Origin: an uncultured Candidatus Saccharibacteria bacterium
Lineage (GTDB): Bacteria; Patescibacteriota; Saccharimonadia; Saccharimonadales; Saccharimonadaceae
Assembly: GCA_948663575.1 (NCBI GenBank)
Contig: CAPNAV010000042.1
Location: 1-5,415 of the forward strand
Length of the DNA stretch: 5,415 bases
Reading direction: 5' to 3'
The position numbers were made by a program, and so were the translations under genes. Numbering within the stretch: the first letter of the stretch is position 1; each line of letters opens with the position of its first letter. This document shows, in pieces, positions 1 to 5,027 of the stretch. The notes under the pieces were generated by a model. It was not told where the DNA came from and made no database searches. It saw only the letters and a program-made list of their open reading frames with translations.

Positions 1-1
1 A

Positions 2-61
2 ACACTGAACGGCGTACGCGTCTTTTCCCTCCGCTGCCTAGTCTCTACTAATAATGGATAA
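2..61 (+). pseudogene. C-terminal end of FISUMP-like surface-protein cassette 1 (cut by window edge)
   Basis: Only the last 19 codons are visible. They read TLNGVRVFSLRCLVSTNNG and then stop. The FSLRCL stretch matches the usual end of FISUMP-type domains (an aromatic residue, then S, then a conserved RC). The tail RCLVSTNN is shared with the two cassettes at the right end of the window. Three stop codons in a row follow in frame (TAA TGA TAA, 59-67). The 5' part lies outside the window, so this could be a full-length gene or another silent cassette. I call it a cassette because the final 43 bp (27-69) are identical to those of the cassette at 4293-4613. Family assignment is from pattern recognition and is moderately sure. 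Confidence 0.55.
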
Positions 62-69
62 TGATAAAG
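27..69 (+). repeat. Cassette 3'-end repeat, copy 1
   Basis: These 43 bp cover the codons for LRCLVSTNNG plus the triple stop. They are identical to the reverse complement of 4285-4327. Positions 31-68 match 5313-5350 at 36 of 38 bases; the two differences turn the last codon GGA into AAA. Identity ends abruptly on both sides of the 43-bp block. Confidence 0.9.
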
Positions 70-150
70 TTATAGAATTACTGCTTTGGCGAACAACATA
101 TTGTAGCAATATCTAGTGTAGTATAGGTAGCAACCTTGTCACCTCTTCCA
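68..150. other. Intergenic stretch downstream of cassette 1
   Basis: No coding potential is seen. A small hairpin is present at 98-112 (ATATTG, loop TAG, CAATAT), with no following T-run, so it is not a convincing terminator. The stretch does not resemble the DNA that follows the other two cassettes, which shows that the shared 3' repeat ends at about 69. Confidence 0.4.
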
Positions 151-427
151 TAGCTTGCGAGGGGGGTTACACCTCCAGCAGACTATCTTGCGAGTAGGGT
201 GCGAAGCTTACGAACAATTGTATGAAAGTGAAAGGATAGCACTCTCTCCAAACCTAGTTTGTGAGAACATCCGCAGCTCACGAGCGAGGACGAGGCGAAG
301 CGGCACCCGCAACGGCGGGATGACGCAAGCCGTTTCTCACAAACTACGGTTTGGAGAAGTGGATCCTTACACTCCACCATCCTCACAAGCTAGTCTGCTG
401 GAGCTGCCACGTCATTCTCACAAACTA
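151..427. repeat. Nested inverted-repeat element with REP-like core (possible structured RNA or MITE-like element)
   Basis: An 11-bp motif TAGYTTGYGAG (one base off in the second copy) occurs three times on the left (151-161, 184-194, 255-265). It occurs three times in reverse complement on the right (336-346, 382-392, 417-427). The copies are nested like brackets. The flanks pair too: 173-194 with 382-403 (20 of 22 bases), and 246-267 with 334-356 (all but one inserted base). The centre carries a perfect REP-like hairpin CCCGC-AACG-GCGGG (306-319) followed by GATGACGC. Most pair-breaking differences become G-U wobbles if the minus strand is transcribed, hinting at a folded RNA read leftward. 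The element has no long reliable reading frame. It could be a non-autonomous mobile repeat, a structured RNA, or a terminator between the converging cassette 1 and CYTH gene. Identity unknown. Confidence 0.65.
306..319. repeat. REP-like hairpin
   Basis: CCCGC-AACG-GCGGG is a perfect 5-bp GC stem with a 4-base loop. It is flanked by GATGACGC, which on the other strand reads GCGTCATCCCGC, the style of GTCAT-CCCGC repetitive extragenic palindromes in many bacteria. It sits at the tip of the larger nested inverted repeat and is richer in GC than the surrounding DNA. Confidence 0.55.
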
Positions 428-988
428 CGGGATCAAATATTCTTGTATTTCATCTTTAATAAGTTCAAAATACGACTGCATCAAAAACGTCTTTTGACCA
501 AGCATACTTAAAATCCCAAACAAATCCACCCTCAAAGCCTCCACCGACTCGTTCTCATCCAAATCCGCCTCAATCTTCAAAAACACCCCATCCAACCCTT
601 CGACCACATCCACAAAAATCGCCGTCCGATTATCCAACCATATTTCTTGTCTCTGCCGACTCACCTCTGCCACTTTCCGAAACCCGAGCTGATGTATAAT
701 CCCCGAAGCTTCAGTATAATCACCAATCGTTGTCTTATTTACCCAATCCACCCCACTATCTTCGATGTGCCGTTTTAAATACATATTGTAAACTGCCGGC
801 TGATCCGTTTGTCGTACTTCAGTTCTCAATACCAACCTTGGCATATTTTGCGCTGGTCGATAATCATGCGGCAAATACACACGTTCATGCAGCCAAACTA
901 CTGGCGACATTTCCTGTCCGATATCCGCCATCTGCCTATCAAACCAACTCCGATCCGTTAATCTGCTCTTCACAATCAGCTTTTTCAT
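425..988 (-). CDS. CYTH-domain protein (CyaB / triphosphatase-like), signature degenerate
   Basis: This 187-residue protein fits the CYTH family, whose members form an eight-stranded tunnel that binds triphosphates (thiamine triphosphatase, class IV adenylyl cyclase CyaB, inorganic triphosphatase). Visible family features are PRLVLRTEVRQ (about residue 50, strand with paired Arg), YLKR, a GVDWVNKTTIGD segment, HQLGFRKVAEVSRQRQEIW (about 101-119, the usual LGF...K.R stretch) and FVDVVEGLDGVFLKIE (about 125-140). The N-terminal ExExK metal-binding signature reads KLIVK at residues 3-7, so both glutamates are gone. I chose the ATG at 988 over one six codons upstream because a strong extended -10 (995-1000) puts the transcript start on that ATG, giving a leaderless mRNA. 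The stop TAG is supplied by the inverted-repeat element. Cytosolic; substrate unknown. Confidence 0.75.
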   Translation of the reverse strand: MKKLIVKSRLTDRSWFDRQMADIGQEMSPVVWLHERVYLPHDYRPAQNMPRLVLRTEVRQTDQPAVYNMYLKRHIEDSGVDWVNKTTIGDYTEASGIIHQLGFRKVAEVSRQRQEIWLDNRTAIFVDVVEGLDGVFLKIEADLDENESVEALRVDLFGILSMLGQKTFLMQSYFELIKDEIQEYLIP

Positions 989-994
989 ACTACC

Positions 995-1023
995 ATTATA
1001 GCACATCCTTTTTCAGCCACCAA
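995..1023 (-). promoter_or_regulatory. Extended -10 promoter of the CYTH gene, leaderless
   Basis: Read on the minus strand: TTGGTG (1023-1018), a 17-bp spacer, then TGC-TATAAT (TATAAT at 1000-995). The hexamer is a perfect consensus with an extended TG. The expected start of transcription, seven bases after TATAAT, is the A of the ATG at 988. An AAAGGAT (about 1013-1007) ahead of the alternative ATG at 1006 overlaps this promoter and would not be transcribed from it. Confidence 0.65.
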
Positions 1024-1073
1024 AACATAGCTTTACCTCGTATTTTATACTCCAGCCTCCATATTCCCAAAAG

Positions 1074-1111
1074 TGTTGTAATTTTTACAACATTCTTTTC
1101 TCTAGTAGAAT
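1074..1111 (+). promoter_or_regulatory. Possible promoter with overlapping palindromic operator
   Basis: TTTACA (1084-1089), 16 bp, TAGAAT (1106-1111) makes a plausible promoter toward the membrane-protein gene, with a long leader. The -35 overlaps a perfect inverted repeat TGTTGTAA-TTT-TTACAACA (1074-1092), which looks like a repressor site. No regulator gene is in the window, so the role is inferred. The hairpin followed by TTCTTTTCTCT could instead act as a weak terminator. Confidence 0.35.
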
Positions 1112-1147
1112 CTATCACGCAATAAACCTCGAAATCACTGCACACAA

Positions 1148-1176
1148 TTGACTTTTTCGGGCTTCTATCCTAAACT
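1148..1176 (+). promoter_or_regulatory. Candidate promoter of the membrane-protein gene
   Basis: TTGACT (1148-1153), an exact 17-bp spacer and TAAACT (1171-1176) match consensus at 5 of 6 and 4 of 6 bases. Transcription would start near 1183. The leader then contains a short hairpin (ACGGGCT, loop CTA, GGTCCGT with two G-U pairs, 1182-1198). Confidence 0.45.
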
Positions 1177-1220
1177 AGTAAAACGGGCTCTAGGTCCGTG
1201 CACATTATCATGGTCTACAT

Positions 1221-1227
1221 AAGGAGG
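1221..1227 (+). promoter_or_regulatory. Strong Shine-Dalgarno site
   Basis: AAGGAGG lies eight bases before the ATG at 1236. It is a near-perfect match to the anti-Shine-Dalgarno sequence and fixes the start codon of the membrane protein. Confidence 0.85.
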
Positions 1228-1235
1228 GACAAAAC

Positions 1236-2081
1236 ATGTTTCAGCATCTTCAAGCCACAACCATTAGGAGTCTCAATTCCCACATTTCCCATCTCCCCAC
1301 CTACGCCGCAGTTGTCAGCGTTATTGGCATATTCGGCTTCATCACAAGCCTCTTTTTTAGCGGCGATGCCAGAGGTCCAGGCATTAGTATCATTGATCTC
1401 ATTAGTGGCAGCGTCGTAATTCTTGCCATAGCCGCTTTTGTAGTCAGCACGCGATATCTTGAACATCATACCACCGATGTTCCTAATCAATCGTTACTAC
1501 TAATTCCCTGCGGCCGCCCTACAGAACCCGATACATTAGTCCTTTTCAGCAATGAATCGTTTTTTCTACCCCTAAAAGGACGCGGGCACGTCATTTCAGT
1601 CAGTCAGTTTCGCCGGCTCGAATTTGCCTATTATGCTAACGGCGACTATGCCAAACTCAGTCTCCATGTCAATTTTATCATTGACCCTGCATGCCTCACC
1701 AAGCTCGGCATCGACTACTTGCTTGATCAACCTGACGCAAGCATGGTCCTTCTCCAACAACTTTCCATACAATACCTCAATATTACGCATGCGCAAGAAG
1801 GCTCGCAGTTATTCCTCGACTACAAGCATCGTCACCCGCGTGTCACTATCGACTGCACCAGCGGCACCTCAATTATCTATGCCAGCCTCAGCAGTAAAGC
1901 TTCTCTTGTAAGTTTTGACGTAAAAAACTTCGGATTCACTAATTTTATAGCGGACATGCACCAATCTAGTATAGAATATACCACCATTAAACCAGATGGT
2001 CCAATCTTTACTACTAATGAGCTTCCGCGTGATATCTTCACTATCAGTGATATTATGTTTTCCCATCTCAATAAACTTTAA
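1236..2081 (+). CDS. Two-TM membrane protein of unknown function
   Basis: I do not recognise this 281-residue protein. An N-terminal stretch with one Arg is followed by two hydrophobic helices, about residues 23-42 and 50-72. A short loop (SGDARGPG) separates them and RYLEHH comes after the second. The remaining roughly 200 residues look soluble, with alternating hydrophobic residues typical of beta strands. The SLHVNFIIDPACLTKLG segment (about 141-157) faintly recalls the core of SPFH/Band-7 proteins, but that is too weak to assign. Basic residues at the N-terminus and after the second helix suggest that both ends are cytoplasmic. The start is fixed by a strong ribosome site. The gene stands alone, divergent from the CYTH gene, and ends at a shared terminator. 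It appears intact. Confidence 0.8.
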   Translation: MFQHLQATTIRSLNSHISHLPTYAAVVSVIGIFGFITSLFFSGDARGPGISIIDLISGSVVILAIAAFVVSTRYLEHHTTDVPNQSLLLIPCGRPTEPDTLVLFSNESFFLPLKGRGHVISVSQFRRLEFAYYANGDYAKLSLHVNFIIDPACLTKLGIDYLLDQPDASMVLLQQLSIQYLNITHAQEGSQLFLDYKHRHPRVTIDCTSGTSIIYASLSSKASLVSFDVKNFGFTNFIADMHQSSIEYTTIKPDGPIFTTNELPRDIFTISDIMFSHLNKL

Positions 2082-2156
2082 TATCTATCAAGCAATCCGT
2101 AGAAAATCTCGAGCAAGTATGACGTTCTCACAACAATCTAGGCCATACAACACCAA

Positions 2157-2184
2157 AAAAGATGCTGCCACCCCAGCATCTTTT
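2157..2184. terminator. Bidirectional intrinsic terminator
   Basis: AAAAGATGCTG (2157-2167) pairs perfectly with CAGCATCTTTT (2174-2184) across a 6-base loop. A T-run ends the stem in both directions, so it can stop the + strand membrane-protein gene and the - strand wall-anchored gene that converge here. Confidence 0.85.
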
Positions 2185-2220
2185 CTCATTTTAAAGGTTT
2201 TTATTTTTTCTACAAAAAGC

Positions 2221-2904
2221 TTATCGTTTCACCCTTCTGGCAATTAAAACCGCTATTACCCCCGCAATCACCACCACACCACCAACCACCAATCCAACCA
2301 TCTTCACTTCGTGATTCACACCAGTTTTCGGAATCTCAACATTATTGGTTTCTTGCACCACTTCACGATTTTCTGCTACTTGCTTCTCGTCCTCTTTAGT
2401 CTCAACATTATTCTCACCCGTTGCAGGCTCCACGGTTACATTCACTTGTACGCCTTGTGATACTGCTTCTGTTACCCGTTCAGATTTTTTCTCGGCTGAA
2501 TCCACCTCTGCTATAGCTAAAGCGGCTTGAGTCTCTTGTGATGTTTGCGCCTCTTCTATATCCGCCCTTGCTTGCGCCATCATCGCTTTTTTGCTCTGCT
2601 CTAGCAACACCAATACGTCTGCGCCTTCATCCAAAGCTGCCTCAAGTTCTTCCAAATTCTTGTCTCGGTTGCATACAAAACACGTCATCATGCCTTTCGC
2701 CTGATCCACCAAATTCTGCAAGTATTTTTTGTGCTCCGCCAACTGCTCCGAACTTGTCCCCGCCAAAGCATTCTCTGCTTTATCTATTGCCGTGTTCAGC
2801 GTTTGTTCAGTCGTCTCTGTTGTTAGCGCCATAACCTCCGCAACTGGCACCAAACTACAGATCGCCAACGCCAAAGCAACGCTTACGATTTTGATTTTAT
2901 TCAT
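2221..2904 (-). CDS. Exported coiled-coil protein with IPKTG sortase-like wall anchor
   Basis: This is a 227-residue surface protein of unknown specific function. Residues 1-26 are a signal peptide (MNKIK, a hydrophobic core, VMA before a likely cut at A26). Residues about 35-145 are rich in Ala, Glu, Gln and Lys with heptad-like spacing, suggesting a coiled coil. They are interrupted by CFVC (75-78), the only CxxC. A low-complexity Glu/Asn/Val stretch (about 145-190) leads to IPKTG (191-195), a 21-residue hydrophobic span and the tail RRVKR. This tripartite end matches LPXTG-type sortase substrates with Ile for Leu. The ATG at 2904 is preferred because GGGAG (2914-2910) lies five bases ahead; ATGs at 2907 and 2919 would add 1 or 5 residues. 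C16 in the signal peptide is preceded by Ile, so it is not a good lipobox. No sortase gene is in the window. Confidence 0.85.
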   Translation of the reverse strand: MNKIKIVSVALALAICSLVPVAEVMALTTETTEQTLNTAIDKAENALAGTSSEQLAEHKKYLQNLVDQAKGMMTCFVCNRDKNLEELEAALDEGADVLVLLEQSKKAMMAQARADIEEAQTSQETQAALAIAEVDSAEKKSERVTEAVSQGVQVNVTVEPATGENNVETKEDEKQVAENREVVQETNNVEIPKTGVNHEVKMVGLVVGGVVVIAGVIAVLIARRVKR

Positions 2905-2929
2905 CATGTCTCCCAACATTAGATATTAC

Positions 2930-2971
2930 TTCTTCTATTAGAAGAATACCACACATCAAAAATAAAATCAA
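2930..2971 (-). promoter_or_regulatory. Promoter and possible operator of the wall-anchored protein gene
   Basis: On the minus strand TTGATT (2971-2966), a 17-bp spacer and TG-G-TATTCT (-10 at 2948-2943) form an extended -10 promoter. Transcription would start near 2936, about 30 bases before the ATG. A perfect inverted repeat TTCTTCT-ATT-AGAAGAA (2930-2946) covers the -10 and start point, where a repressor could bind; that role is inferred. Confidence 0.5.
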
Positions 2972-3030
2972 TTAGAAACGCCTATTTTTCTGTATTGTCA
3001 ATCCCCTTACGGTTTTTCTATTTTAATCGA

Positions 3031-3450
3031 CTATATGCGCTCACCTTTCCTCGCTCGGTTCGCCCATTCGTCCGCCATTTCGTTAAAATCCGTCCCAGCA
3101 TGCCCCTTCACCCAAATCAACTCCACCGGATTATCGATATATAATTGATACAATTTCTGCACTATATCCAAATTCTTAATTTCGCCAGTTTTCTTTTTCC
3201 AACCATTTCTCGCCCAGCCTGGCGCCCATTTCGTCACCACATTAATCCAAAACTCCGAATCCGAATGAATTTCGCACGGCTCTCCCTTTGCATACTCAAT
3301 CGCCGCAATCATCGCCAATCCCTCCATCCGAATATTCGTCGACTGGGGCTCCCTACCAAGCACCACCGGCCGACCTTTCTCCAAAACCGCAAACCCTCCA
3401 GGTCCCGGATTTGGACTAGCACTACCATCCGTCCACAAAACCTTCGTCAT
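3031..3450 (-). CDS. rnhA: Ribonuclease HI
   Basis: The protein cleaves the RNA strand of RNA-DNA hybrids, removing Okazaki primers and R-loops in the cytosol. Its 139 residues cover the whole RNase H fold. The catalytic acids are visible in their usual settings: D8 in WTDGSASPNPGPGG, E43 in NIRMEG, D64 in IHSDSE, H117 in VKGHAG and D127 in NEMADEWANR. The WAPGWARNGWKKK segment (75-87) corresponds to the basic handle region used for hybrid binding. The start follows AAGGAGG with only three bases between, close but workable. The gene is the second of an operon, starting 18 bases after the nucleotidase gene stops. Pairing of the two may reflect shared nucleic-acid or nucleotide housekeeping. 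It is intact, with no odd features. Confidence 0.96.
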   Translation of the reverse strand: MTKVLWTDGSASPNPGPGGFAVLEKGRPVVLGREPQSTNIRMEGLAMIAAIEYAKGEPCEIHSDSEFWINVVTKWAPGWARNGWKKKTGEIKNLDIVQKLYQLYIDNPVELIWVKGHAGTDFNEMADEWANRARKGERI

Positions 3451-3468
3451 TCTCCTCCTTTTCTTTTA

Positions 3469-4080
3469 TCAATTATTAATAATCCTCAAAATCTTCATAT
3501 AGATATCATACCAACTATACACGCGCACCGCCCCCGGCATTTCGAAATCACGATTATACGGCTGGTCAAATATCATCACTTGCGTTTTACCGGCCATCGT
3601 TTCAAGGTATTCCGGCAAATCGTCGATCATTATCTCTATATTATTCTCTGCGCAAAACGTTCCTTTGTCATTTGGCAGTTCCCCGCCCTTATTAAAAGCA
3701 ATTTCATCATAATAAATATTATTTTCTTCCAGCCATAATTTCGTCACCTCTTCCCAAGTCTTACGTGGCATACCATTAGCTGGCAAATCCCCGTTATTCC
3801 GGCCCGTCACAATCCAAACTTCATGCCCCATTTCCCGTAGTTTGCTGAGTACTTCCGCCGCATAGCGTCTTGCTGGGCACTCATACATCTGCTTAATACC
3901 ATGTTCTCGCCAAAATTCATCCCGAATCTCTTCATTCCAGCCATACATATCTCTCATACTATGAGATGTCGGCTTCATTAGCCAACCTTTTCCCGTCTCA
4001 GCACAAAACTTTGTTCCTTCTTCAAGCGCAAATAGCTCCCGATAGTTCAACACCCCATCAATATCAACACCAATCCGCAT
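3469..4080 (-). CDS. HAD-superfamily 5'(3')-deoxyribonucleotidase-like protein (NT5C family)
   Basis: This 203-residue cytosolic phosphatase fits the NT5C-type nucleotidases, which remove phosphate from nucleoside monophosphates. All four HAD motifs are present. Motif I is GVDIDGV (D6 nucleophile, D8 acid/base). Motif II is WIVTGR (T92). Motif III is probably K139 in NDKGTF. Motif IV is IMIDDLPE (D153, D154), which binds magnesium. The region between motifs I and II (about 14-75) is a mostly helical cap rich in aromatic residues and sets the substrate, which I cannot name. The ATG at 4080 starts directly with the beta strand of motif I, so it must be close to the true start, although the ribosome site (AGAAAGAG) is weak. 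It is the first gene of the operon with RNase HI. Confidence 0.88.
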   Translation of the reverse strand: MRIGVDIDGVLNYRELFALEEGTKFCAETGKGWLMKPTSHSMRDMYGWNEEIRDEFWREHGIKQMYECPARRYAAEVLSKLREMGHEVWIVTGRNNGDLPANGMPRKTWEEVTKLWLEENNIYYDEIAFNKGGELPNDKGTFCAENNIEIMIDDLPEYLETMAGKTQVMIFDQPYNRDFEMPGAVRVYSWYDIYMKILRIINN

Positions 4081-4105
4081 ACACCACTCTTTCTAGTTAC
4101 CTCGC

Positions 4106-4111
4106 ATTATA
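4106..4111 (-). promoter_or_regulatory. -10 box of the nucleotidase-RNase HI operon
   Basis: TATAAT is read on the minus strand, 25 bases before the ATG at 4080. The transcript would start near 4099 and have a leader of about 20 bases. No clear -35 lies at 16-18 bp upstream; the DNA there is AT-rich. Confidence 0.5.
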
Positions 4112-4284
4112 TTCAATATTTATATCAAGTATACCATAGGACAACGATCTTATTTAAGACAAAATTCTTTACTTCAAAACACTCATGAATTGCATTTAGT
4201 TGACGAATTACCAAGACGAATCGCTAAAATAATTCATCCCACAAAATTTTAAACAGTACTTAAAATTCTTACCCTAGTTCTTCT
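4112..4284. other. AT-rich intergenic stretch between the operon promoter and cassette 2
   Basis: No gene is seen in this stretch. It separates the start of the nucleotidase operon from the 3' end of cassette 2, which reads in the same direction. TTGACG and TAAAAT occur on the + strand with a 19-bp gap, which is too wide for a confident promoter. No hairpin with a T-run was found after the cassette. Confidence 0.4.
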
Positions 4285-4327
4285 CTTTATCATTATCCAT
4301 TATTAGTAGAGACTAGGCAGCGGAGGG
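4285..4327 (-). repeat. Cassette 3'-end repeat, copy 2 (inverted)
   Basis: This is an exact 43-bp reverse complement of 27-69 and covers the end of cassette 2 and its triple stop. Together with copy 1 it frames positions 70-4284 as a segment between identical inverted repeats. Confidence 0.9.
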
Positions 4328-4613
4328 GAGTGCTATAGGTACGTGAATTATTACCAGAAGGATATGAGTTAGTGTGACCGAATGATAGAAAATAGACGAA
4401 ATTTGGACCTCTGGTGGTAGATGACGAAGAACGCCCACCTTCTCCTCGATACATTATAGTGATGCTATTCTCGCTCAAGGTACCACCTCTGCCTTCGCGG
4501 TTGAAGAAAAGTGGTGACAGGCTCATGTCATATGTTGCATTTTCTTCGTCTGGTAGAGTAACACCTCCATTGATGAGCCAACTTTGACTGGGCGTAAGAT
4601 CATCGCTCACCAA
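4293..4613 (-). pseudogene. FISUMP-like C-terminal cassette 2, apparently silent
   Basis: This is an open frame of 106 residues with no proper gene start. The only start-like codon is TTG inside the shared 5' repeat, with no ribosome site. The protein runs LVSDD, then NGGVTLP, NATYDMSLSP.F, GGRSSSSTTRG, VYFLSFG and LRCLVSTNNG. The later part matches the C-terminal half of FISUMP domains, usually written YWSST...AY.L.F...RC. Compared with cassette 3 the pattern NxG[IV][ST]LP[ED]xxNAT[HY] and LSPxF...GR...RGxxG is conserved, while the rest differs. It lacks a signal peptide, promoter and N-terminal part. The frame stays open 16 codons upstream to a TAA but that part does not match cassette 3. 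It is either a donor cassette for an expressed gene elsewhere or a decayed duplicate. Confidence 0.6.
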
Positions 4614-4614
4614 A
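4599..4614 (-). repeat. Cassette 5'-end repeat, copy A
   Basis: TTTGGTGAGCGATGAT read on the minus strand is identical to 5028-5043. It encodes LVSDD at the start of the shared part of the cassettes. Identity stops immediately upstream, which marks the left border of the exchange unit. Confidence 0.8.
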
Positions 4615-4629
4615 AGGCAAGGAAGTGAG

Positions 4630-4656
4630 TAGATAAAAAGTGCAACTTTTTATCTA
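4630..4656. repeat. Perfect inverted repeat, 12-bp arms
   Basis: TAGATAAAAAGT (4630-4641) and ACTTTTTATCTA (4645-4656) pair perfectly around the loop GCA. It is AT-rich and lies 16 bp from the cassette 2 boundary. It lacks the GC-rich stem of a terminator. Confidence 0.75.
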
Positions 4657-4814
4657 GAACGACGCAGTCTTTTCTGAATCAAAGATCCAGAGATTAAGTA
4701 ATTCGGAAGCTTTTTTAGTGGCAGAATTCTTAGGAACTTGAGTTCTTTCTGACAACGAAATTCCTAGAAAAATATCGAGAAATACAAGCAAAATAGCCAA
4801 AACTTTTGTTCGGG

Positions 4815-4844
4815 TAAAACCTTAAACCTAGGTTTAAGGTTTTA
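4815..4844. repeat. 30-bp perfect palindrome
   Basis: The sequence is fully self-complementary with no loop, centred on CCTAGG between 4829 and 4830, with half-site TAAAACCTTAAACCT. A loopless palindrome suits binding by a symmetric protein dimer or a cruciform better than an RNA hairpin. Confidence 0.85.
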
Positions 4845-4882
4845 AAAATGGCTAACAGGGGTGGCGGAATCGTAAAATACCC

Positions 4883-4910
4883 CAAAACTTGATCCGCAGA
4901 TCAGGTTTTG
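4883..4910 (+). terminator. Terminator-like hairpin
   Basis: CAAAACTTGATC (4883-4894) pairs with GATCAGGTTTTG (4899-4910) around the loop CGCA. The only imperfection is a U-G pair that is valid only in + strand RNA, and TTCGGTTTTT follows. It could end a short + strand transcript from the spacer, or attenuate reading into cassette 3. Confidence 0.5.
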
Positions 4911-4971
4911 TTCGGTTTTTGAGAGGTAGAAAATGACTCGTTAGCGTGTTATGAAAGTAAGTTTTTCACCT

Positions 4972-4990
4972 ATATCTTGCGGCAAGGTAT
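4972..4990. repeat. Short hairpin upstream of cassette 3
   Basis: ATATCTTG (4972-4979) pairs with CAAGGTAT (4983-4990) around CGG, with one G-U pair. No T-run follows, so it is not a terminator. It lies about 40 bp before the cassette 3 boundary. Confidence 0.5.
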
Positions 4991-5027
4991 AAAAATTAGA
5001 GTAAAGCCTGTTTTTCTCAACTTTTTA

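Noticed and set aside
183..386. Open frame of 67 codons on the - strand inside the nested repeat
   Set aside because: The Arg/Ser/Cys-rich translation reflects the GC-rich repeat arms; there is no ribosome site.
155..511. Open frame of 118 codons on the + strand across the repeat element and the end of the CYTH gene
   Set aside because: It runs through inverted repeats and overlaps the well-supported CYTH gene in antisense. The protein has no recognisable family and its composition follows the repeats.
2345..2941. Several + strand frames opposite the wall-anchored protein
   Set aside because: They are shadows of an Ala/Glu/Val-rich gene that has a clear signal peptide, anchor, promoter and ribosome site on the other strand.
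3145..3738. Long + strand frame opposite RNase HI and the nucleotidase
   Set aside because: It is antisense to two genes with complete catalytic motifs. The His/Arg/Ile-rich protein is typical of a shadow frame.
4857..4885. tRNA-Leu-like start GGGGTGGCGGAATCG
   Set aside because: No anticodon arm, no T-loop (GGTTCGAATCC) and no matching acceptor strand follow, so the likeness is limited to the first part.
4848..4892. Mini-ORF MANRGGGIVKYPKT after the 30-bp palindrome
   Set aside because: Only 14 codons, no ribosome site, and it ends inside a hairpin. Nothing supports translation.
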